DNA of 64,000 bases from Lachnospiraceae bacterium (GTDB lineage: Bacteria > Bacillota > Clostridia > Lachnospirales > Lachnospiraceae), in the NCBI GenBank assembly GCA_022793375.1, contig JAAWCS010000049.1:57688-121687 (forward strand), in the 5' to 3' direction. This document shows positions 59,117 to 64,000 of this stretch, in pieces. Both the position numbers and the translations under genes were made by a program. Below the pieces are notes generated by a model. The model was not told the origin of the DNA, ran no database searches, and saw only the letters and a program-made list of their open reading frames with translations. Each line of letters opens with the position of its first letter. The stretch's first letter is position 1.

Positions 59117-60046
59117 TCACCTCCATCTCTTTGCGCCCTCCACCTCTACCGGACCGTCGTTGGCCGGGTCAATCATCCCCTTTTTGCAGAGGAATTTCAC
59201 AATCCGGTTCACATTGTCGCTGTCGGAGGAGTCAAACGTTCCTTCCGGCGTTTGCCGGATTCCAAATTTCTCGGCCATTTTGTTTTTAAAGCTTATATCG
59301 TCTCTCAGCTTTTGCAGTCTGTTTTCATCGAAGGAGACAAATTTTCTTGGATTATGTCCGGACTGGGCATGCTTGCGGAACCCGTCCTCGTTTGATACGA
59401 TCCCGCTGGCGATCACATCCTCCAGCTTGTTTTGACAGATGGCCCGATAGGCCCGCTCCATATTGAAAAGCTTTTCACCCTTCATATTGAACATGTATAC
59501 CATATTGTCAATCATTGCGACATCGATGTATCTGTGCATTGTTAAGTATTTGTCCGGCAGGACATGAAAGCTGTCGCCGTCCCACATAAAGGTGTGCTTC
59601 AGTACCTTAAAGGGATTGATGATTGTAAACAGCTTAACGGGGACCCGTTTTTCGTCCAGGGAGATTTCCCCTTTCAGGACGTATGCGTTTGCCTTAAAAT
59701 CCAGCGCGTTTCCCTTCATGTCCGGATGGCTCATAGCGTGGAGCAGATCCTTACAGGCCTTATGGATAAGCGGATTGGAAACCTCCAGCCGATACAGCGT
59801 ATGTCCTATGGCGCTTCCATCGTAATCGCAAATCGTTTGATAGTCTGAAAGCCTGCCTTTTGGCTGTACATAGGCATCCCCCAGTTCTTTCATAAATGCA
59901 GCGATTGCGCCGGGAGTCGTCACCGTGACGGTATGGGCATTGTATACAAAGCCCTCCGCTAAATCCCTGGCATGTAAGAGCTGGAGCGACCATGCGTTAC
60001 AGTTCTTCAATTGGTCAAACGTCTGGTTTATCTTTTGTAATGACAT
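59117..60046 (-). CDS. DUF4868 / KwaB-like protein (candidate Kiwa component)
   Basis: About 309 aa; LTMHRYIDVAMIDNMVYMFNMKGEKLFNMERAYRAICQNKLEDV resembles the DUF4868 core. Confidence 0.6.
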   Translation of the reverse strand: MSLQKINQTFDQLKNCNAWSLQLLHARDLAEGFVYNAHTVTVTTPGAIAAFMKELGDAYVQPKGRLSDYQTICDYDGSAIGHTLYRLEVSNPLIHKACKDLLHAMSHPDMKGNALDFKANAYVLKGEISLDEKRVPVKLFTIINPFKVLKHTFMWDGDSFHVLPDKYLTMHRYIDVAMIDNMVYMFNMKGEKLFNMERAYRAICQNKLEDVIASGIVSNEDGFRKHAQSGHNPRKFVSFDENRLQKLRDDISFKNKMAEKFGIRQTPEGTFDSSDSDNVNRIVKFLCKKGMIDPANDGPVEVEGAKRWR

Positions 60047-60087
60047 GGTACTTACCCCCATGCGCCCGGCTGTCGGCGTTTTTTTAT

Positions 60088-60116
60088 ATTATAATCGGGA
60101 ATGGGCTGAAATACAA
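60088..60116 (-). promoter_or_regulatory. SigA-like promoter for the KwaB/KwaA-like operon
   Basis: Minus strand TTGTAT - 17 nt - TATAAT. Confidence 0.6.
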
Positions 60117-60221
60117 CAAAAAAGTCGGCAGAGTGTAAAAGTTCTGTCATTTTTTTCGTGGGTATATAGGGATTTTTTCTTTCTGCTGCTCAGCTGAAAC
60201 AACAAGGCGCATAGAAATTTG

Positions 60222-60260
60222 AAAAGGCGGTACAGCCCTTATAATTGGGGCTATACCGCC
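60222..60260 (-). terminator. Rho-independent terminator
   Basis: Minus strand GGCGGTATAGCCCC-aattataa-GGGCTGTACCGCC followed by TTTTC. Confidence 0.8.
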
Positions 60261-60405
60261 TAACCTGAAATGACTTCCCTCTAATTGTAAACAATTGTTC
60301 TGCTCTGTTAAAAGCTGTAAACTGGTGTTTCTTCTTTAATGCCGGACAATTTATTTCTTGTTCTGTTTTTTTACAACTATAAGACAATTCGTTTGGAGAT
60401 AATCA

Positions 60406-60750
60406 CTAGTCTCGAAAGGAACCGCCGACGATCCTGCCGGAAGCTGCGTCAACAATCTTTTCTACATCACCAATAACCTCCCGCCTTGACGACGTAAACG
60501 TTACAAGCAAAACCGGTTCACCATAATACGATTCTTCCACAAAATATCTTGTATTCCCCTCTTGTATTATAATTTTTTCGACTTTTCCATCTGTCCAGGA
60601 CCCGACGGCTTCATATCGTTCACTTTTTGACAATTGTTCCCATGTCTGTTTCAATACTTTTTCAGTGATAGCTTGTTTATAACATATAATTCCGAAAATC
60701 ATACATAGAAAAAGAATCCCTATTATCAAAAAGTACTTTCTTTTTTTCAC
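60406..60750 (-). CDS. Small exported/membrane-anchored protein of unknown function
   Basis: 114 aa; MKKRKYFLIIGILFLCMIFGIICYK N-terminal hydrophobic segment. Confidence 0.6.
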   Translation of the reverse strand: MKKRKYFLIIGILFLCMIFGIICYKQAITEKVLKQTWEQLSKSERYEAVGSWTDGKVEKIIIQEGNTRYFVEESYYGEPVLLVTFTSSRREVIGDVEKIVDAASGRIVGGSFRD

Positions 60751-60822
60751 AGATCGCTCCTATGATTATCTTTAAAGTCTAAAGATTTTGTGTATTGTAA
60801 AACTTGTAGCCATTTATTTGTA

Positions 60823-61395
60823 TTATTTACCCCACTTAGCAATTAAATTTTGTTTATCATATGCTTTGAGAGAACACGATGTTTTAACACCCTGTTGCAT
60901 AACAGCATCTGTACTCGTATCACTAGGATGGTCAATACCTAAAGCATGCCCCAATTCATGTGTTGCTGTAGCCACTTTTTTTGTAGTAGTATTTAGCAAA
61001 GTGGTTTTATACTGATAACAAATAGCTTTAACCCACAACTCGTTTTTTCTCGCCAGATTTGCAGATAATCCCCAAGTACTGTACATATATGTAACTCCTA
61101 GTTTTCCATACACTGGACTTTCATATACATCAAAATATGTTATAATATTTGCGGAAGAACCATATTTGTCTGTAGCGCTACTGTAAGTTAAGCTTGCTTT
61201 AGAAGTAACACCATTCCATTGAGAAGCAGCACGTGTGGTTATATCTTCTGATCCACCAATATTATAAGTTAAATGACCCGTTGCGAAACCACCCGAATAA
61301 ATTCCTGCATACGATTTTCCTGAAAAGATCACGCTTAAATATAGAGCATACGCTACTACTATAGATAAATTTCTAAAAATTTTTCTTTCTTTCAT
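60823..61395 (-). CDS. Secreted matrixin-like zinc metalloprotease
   Basis: Signal peptide; ATATHELGHALGIDHPSDTSTDAVMQQG (HExxHxxGxxH with a downstream Met as in the Met-turn). Confidence 0.85.
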   Translation of the reverse strand: MKERKIFRNLSIVVAYALYLSVIFSGKSYAGIYSGGFATGHLTYNIGGSEDITTRAASQWNGVTSKASLTYSSATDKYGSSANIITYFDVYESPVYGKLGVTYMYSTWGLSANLARKNELWVKAICYQYKTTLLNTTTKKVATATHELGHALGIDHPSDTSTDAVMQQGVKTSCSLKAYDKQNLIAKWGK

Positions 61396-61504
61396 AATAG
61401 AAACCACCTTTCTAAAACACAAATAAACTAGATACCCATACACTTAGTAACCATTGTACATATATTCCAAGTAAACGATGATTTTTGTTCTAAATATATC
61501 ATTA

Positions 61505-62096
61505 TCATTTTTTACTAATCTTTTCAGAAACTTCGTCTATAAGTTCACTTGGCTCTATCCCTGAAAGAACACTGTTTGTTAAACTATCACTAAAGTTATC
61601 TTCGTCTGGAGACAAGCTTATCCGTCCATTTAACGCACTAATAAGGCTTAATTGTCCATAGGTTGTCTCACTGGAAAGAAAGACAATATAATAATTATTT
61701 TTTATCATAGCATCATAATCACTTGAATGAAGATACAAATTATCATCTGTTATTCCTGCTGGCTCAATTATTACTAAGTTTCCCCACAATCCAAAGTGTT
61801 TTTATAATATTCTAATACCTTTACAGAACGTTCCCCATAAAAATCAACCAGAATAGGTGCTTGAAAATCATCGTTATATTTGATTACACTATTCGACTTA
61901 GAAAGCGAATCTTCGACTTGCACTAAAGCAATCACCTCCGCGCATTCACACAGTTCTTGATAATCAAATTCCTTATAAGAGCAAAATATAGCTAAATCAT
62001 TTTTTTTAGGAACAGAACTTAGGTTAAAAAATATAGAAAGACTTAAAGGCGCAACAACCGCCAAAACTCCCAACAATAAACGTATATTTTTTTCAT
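61505..62096 (-). pseudogene. Exported protein gene interrupted by two frameshifts
   Basis: ORFs 61774..62076 and 61505..61789 join if one G is added to GGGG near 61784. Adding one A to the A7 run at 62087..62093 gives MKKNIRLLLGVLAVVAPLSLSIFFN. Confidence 0.65.
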
Positions 62097-62305
62097 ATTT
62101 CTAAATCTACCTTTCATGTTTGACTATCTCAATATGAAGTTTGAAACAATAAAGTTATTCCATCATTTTTTCATAAATAAACCATCAAATAACCAAATAA
62201 CATCTCCAACAGAATCTACCTCCCATCTTTATCCGACACTATAAGTATAATTCAAAAATTTCCAAATGTCAATACAGTTCTGTTCAAAAATGATCGAAAT
62301 TTTAA

Positions 62306-62813
62306 GAAATTTCGAGTATTAGAAAAGAATTAGCGGAGGGCGATGCACTTCCGTCGATTCGTGCCTTTGCAAATGATTTAAAGGTCAGCGTCCTGACAAT
62401 ACGGAGGGTTTATGATGAATTGGAACAAGAGGGATTTGTATCAAGCCAAGTCGGGATCGGCACTTTTATTTCTACAAGCAACATTGAATTAGGCGGAAAA
62501 GGTGTATTTTTCTCTACACATATTACTTCCGATTTAGAAAAGATTGCTGATATGTTGATTATGATTGATGGCGGTCAGATCGTCTTTCAAGAGGAAAAAG
62601 ACCAGTTGCTTGACAGCTATCGAATCATAAAAACTGGATACGGATACCAGAAAATTTTTTTTGAATATCGAGGAAAGTGCATTCGGTTTTACGGGAATCA
62701 CAAAACAGGCTTCGGAGGTTTTGGATCATATGCCGGAGGTTCTCACAGAACGGCCGACCATTGAGGACATCATGCTTGCGAACGTGGAAAGGAGAAAAAA
62801 GGATGTTATTTAG
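62306..62813 (+). pseudogene. GntR-family regulator fragment fused to C-terminal ABC ATPase fragment
   Basis: LAEGDALPSIRAFANDLKVSVLTIRRVYDELEQEGFVSSQVGIGTFIS (GntR wHTH) runs directly into VFFSTHITSDLEKIADMLIMIDGGQIVFQEEKDQLLDSY (ABC ATPase C-term). Frameshift at T8, then ITKQASEVLDHMPEVLTERPTIEDIMLANVERRKKDVI in another frame. Confidence 0.8.
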
Positions 62814-63444
62814 TTTAATGAAAAAGGATTTTTTGATCGTAAAAAAATATGCAGGCATTATGCTTATTGTATCGTTTTTGATTCATCCCGTTATGCTTTG
62901 GCGGACACCGCAGGCAGGAGGGGCAATGGGATTTACACTTACCGTTATTTTTAGCATTTTCATGTTGACCCAGTATGTTTCTTTGAAAGAGTACCAGTAT
63001 CCAAAGGCAACCACCTTGCTTTGTGCGCTGCCCTGTCCCCGTAAAATGATCGTGCTTTCGAAATATTGTTTTTGTTTGACTGTTTATGCGGTATGCTGTT
63101 TGGTTTTTGGGATTGATACGCTTATTTTTCCCAAATTAGGAACATTTGATATGAGAATGGCGGCTATTATCTTTTTAATCATTACGATCGTACTATCGTT
63201 TTATTTTCCCGCTTTGTACAAACTGGGGTATGAAAAGACAAAATTTATCTTTGTCATAATTATTATGGCCTCCCCTGTTTTATTTGCTTTCTTGTTTAAA
63301 CCGGAAATTGCGATACGGTTTGATTTTTTAGATACCATCCCTACAACAGCGGTGATTGCGTCAGGCGTTGTCATCGGCCTTGCTGTTTTTTCAATATCTG
63401 CTGTCCTGTCAATCCGTTTTTTTGAAAAAAGCGATTTATCATAG
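62803..63444 (+). CDS. ABC-2 type transporter permease
   Basis: MLFSLMKKDFLIVKKYAGIMLIVSF, 6 TM-like segments, partner of the disrupted ATPase. Confidence 0.75.
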   Translation: MLFSLMKKDFLIVKKYAGIMLIVSFLIHPVMLWRTPQAGGAMGFTLTVIFSIFMLTQYVSLKEYQYPKATTLLCALPCPRKMIVLSKYCFCLTVYAVCCLVFGIDTLIFPKLGTFDMRMAAIIFLIITIVLSFYFPALYKLGYEKTKFIFVIIIMASPVLFAFLFKPEIAIRFDFLDTIPTTAVIASGVVIGLAVFSISAVLSIRFFEKSDLS

Positions 63445-63453
63445 GAGGATCAC

Positions 63454-63768
63454 ATGGAGCGTGATGTAATAGTCCTATATATTATAGCTGGCGTATCGTT
63501 TTCCTTTGCCTTATTCAACTGTATTTTCTTTGTGATAAAACGCGGAAAAACAGTCAAAACGAAGGGAACGATTGTTTCCATAAAGTCTACAAATCCGTCG
63601 AACGAAAAGTGGCGTAATGCAAAATTAGCAAACGTTTCCTATCTGGTAGACGGTAAAAACATTGTATCAAAGAATCGCTTACAAGTTCCTTTAGCGTCTG
63701 AAATAGGGACAACGCTTACCATTCGCTATGACCGAGGTCAAATTCCATTTGAGAACATAGAGAAATAA
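63454..63768 (+). CDS. DUF3592-like small membrane protein
   Basis: N-terminal TM then KTKGTIVSIKST...ANVSYLVDGKNIVSKNRLQVPLASEIGTTLTIRYD. Confidence 0.5.
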   Translation: MERDVIVLYIIAGVSFSFALFNCIFFVIKRGKTVKTKGTIVSIKSTNPSNEKWRNAKLANVSYLVDGKNIVSKNRLQVPLASEIGTTLTIRYDRGQIPFENIEK

Positions 63769-63952
63769 TTTTTTAAAATAGAACGGATTGAACTATTTGT
63801 TATAATCCAATCCGTATCAGTAAATATTGCACCGTAAGCCCTTGAACAAGAACAGTTAAATTAACCTGTTGTGCTAGTTGATTAAGAAAAACTTCAGCAA
63901 AATGTGCTATTCTATAGTTGTACACCACTACGACTATGAAAGGAGGCACATT

Positions 63953-64000
63953 ATGCTGAAGCTTCAAGATGATTATACCACCCTCATAGCAACTTTTGAA
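63953..64000 (+). CDS. 5' end of an ORF truncated by window edge; possibly transposase
   Basis: AAAGGAGG ribosome-binding site followed by ATG; MLKLQDDYTTLIATFE... Too short to classify. Confidence 0.3.
   Translation, partial: MLKLQDDYTTLIATFE

Noticed and set aside
60190-60387. 65 aa minus-strand ORF
   Set aside because: Spans the strong terminator hairpin at 60226-60260 and has no recognisable domain; likely chance ORF.
1-64000. CRISPR array, tRNA or rRNA genes
   Set aside because: No regularly spaced direct repeats and no recognisable tRNA/rRNA sequences were seen by eye; a tRNAscan/minced run was not possible.
63836-64000. Insertion sequence with left inverted repeat
   Set aside because: An RBS and ORF start are visible, but only 16 codons fall in the window and no second inverted repeat can be seen; an IS call would be guesswork.

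Overview
The window looks like a Clostridia/Lachnospiraceae-type genome segment. From about 0 to 50 kb it is an almost uninterrupted minus-strand surface-glycan locus. It contains many GT2/GT4 glycosyltransferases, several polytopic GT-C-like proteins (DUF6020-, DUF6077-, DUF2142- and GtrII-like), GtrB-like polyprenyl-phosphate glycosyltransferases, hexapeptide and integral-membrane acyltransferases, tandem SGNH hydrolases, an EpsG/Wzy-like polymerase, an initiating sugar transferase with a Wzz-like protein, a Wzm/Wzt-type ABC exporter, rfbC and a Wzx-like flippase. It ends in a LicD module with a cytidylyltransferase, a SerB-like HAD enzyme and an unusual cytidylyltransferase::PLP-enzyme fusion. 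Next come HPr, the cdaA/cdaR c-di-AMP genes with two uncharacterised membrane proteins, and a TetR/ABC-transporter cassette. From about 58.5 kb the content becomes accessory: a candidate Kiwa-like anti-phage pair (DUF4868/KwaB-like plus a KwaA-like membrane protein), a small secreted matrixin-like metalloprotease operon with a twice-frameshifted gene, a GntR::ABC-ATPase deletion-fusion pseudogene, and a truncated ORF at the right edge. The leading candidates for poorly described biology are (1) the NTase-PLP/LicD/HAD module, (2) the Kiwa-like pair, and (3) a WbdD-like methyltransferase plus kinase-like/coiled-coil/GT2/GT4 arrangement beside the ABC exporter. All family calls come from reading motifs by eye. 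No database search was run.
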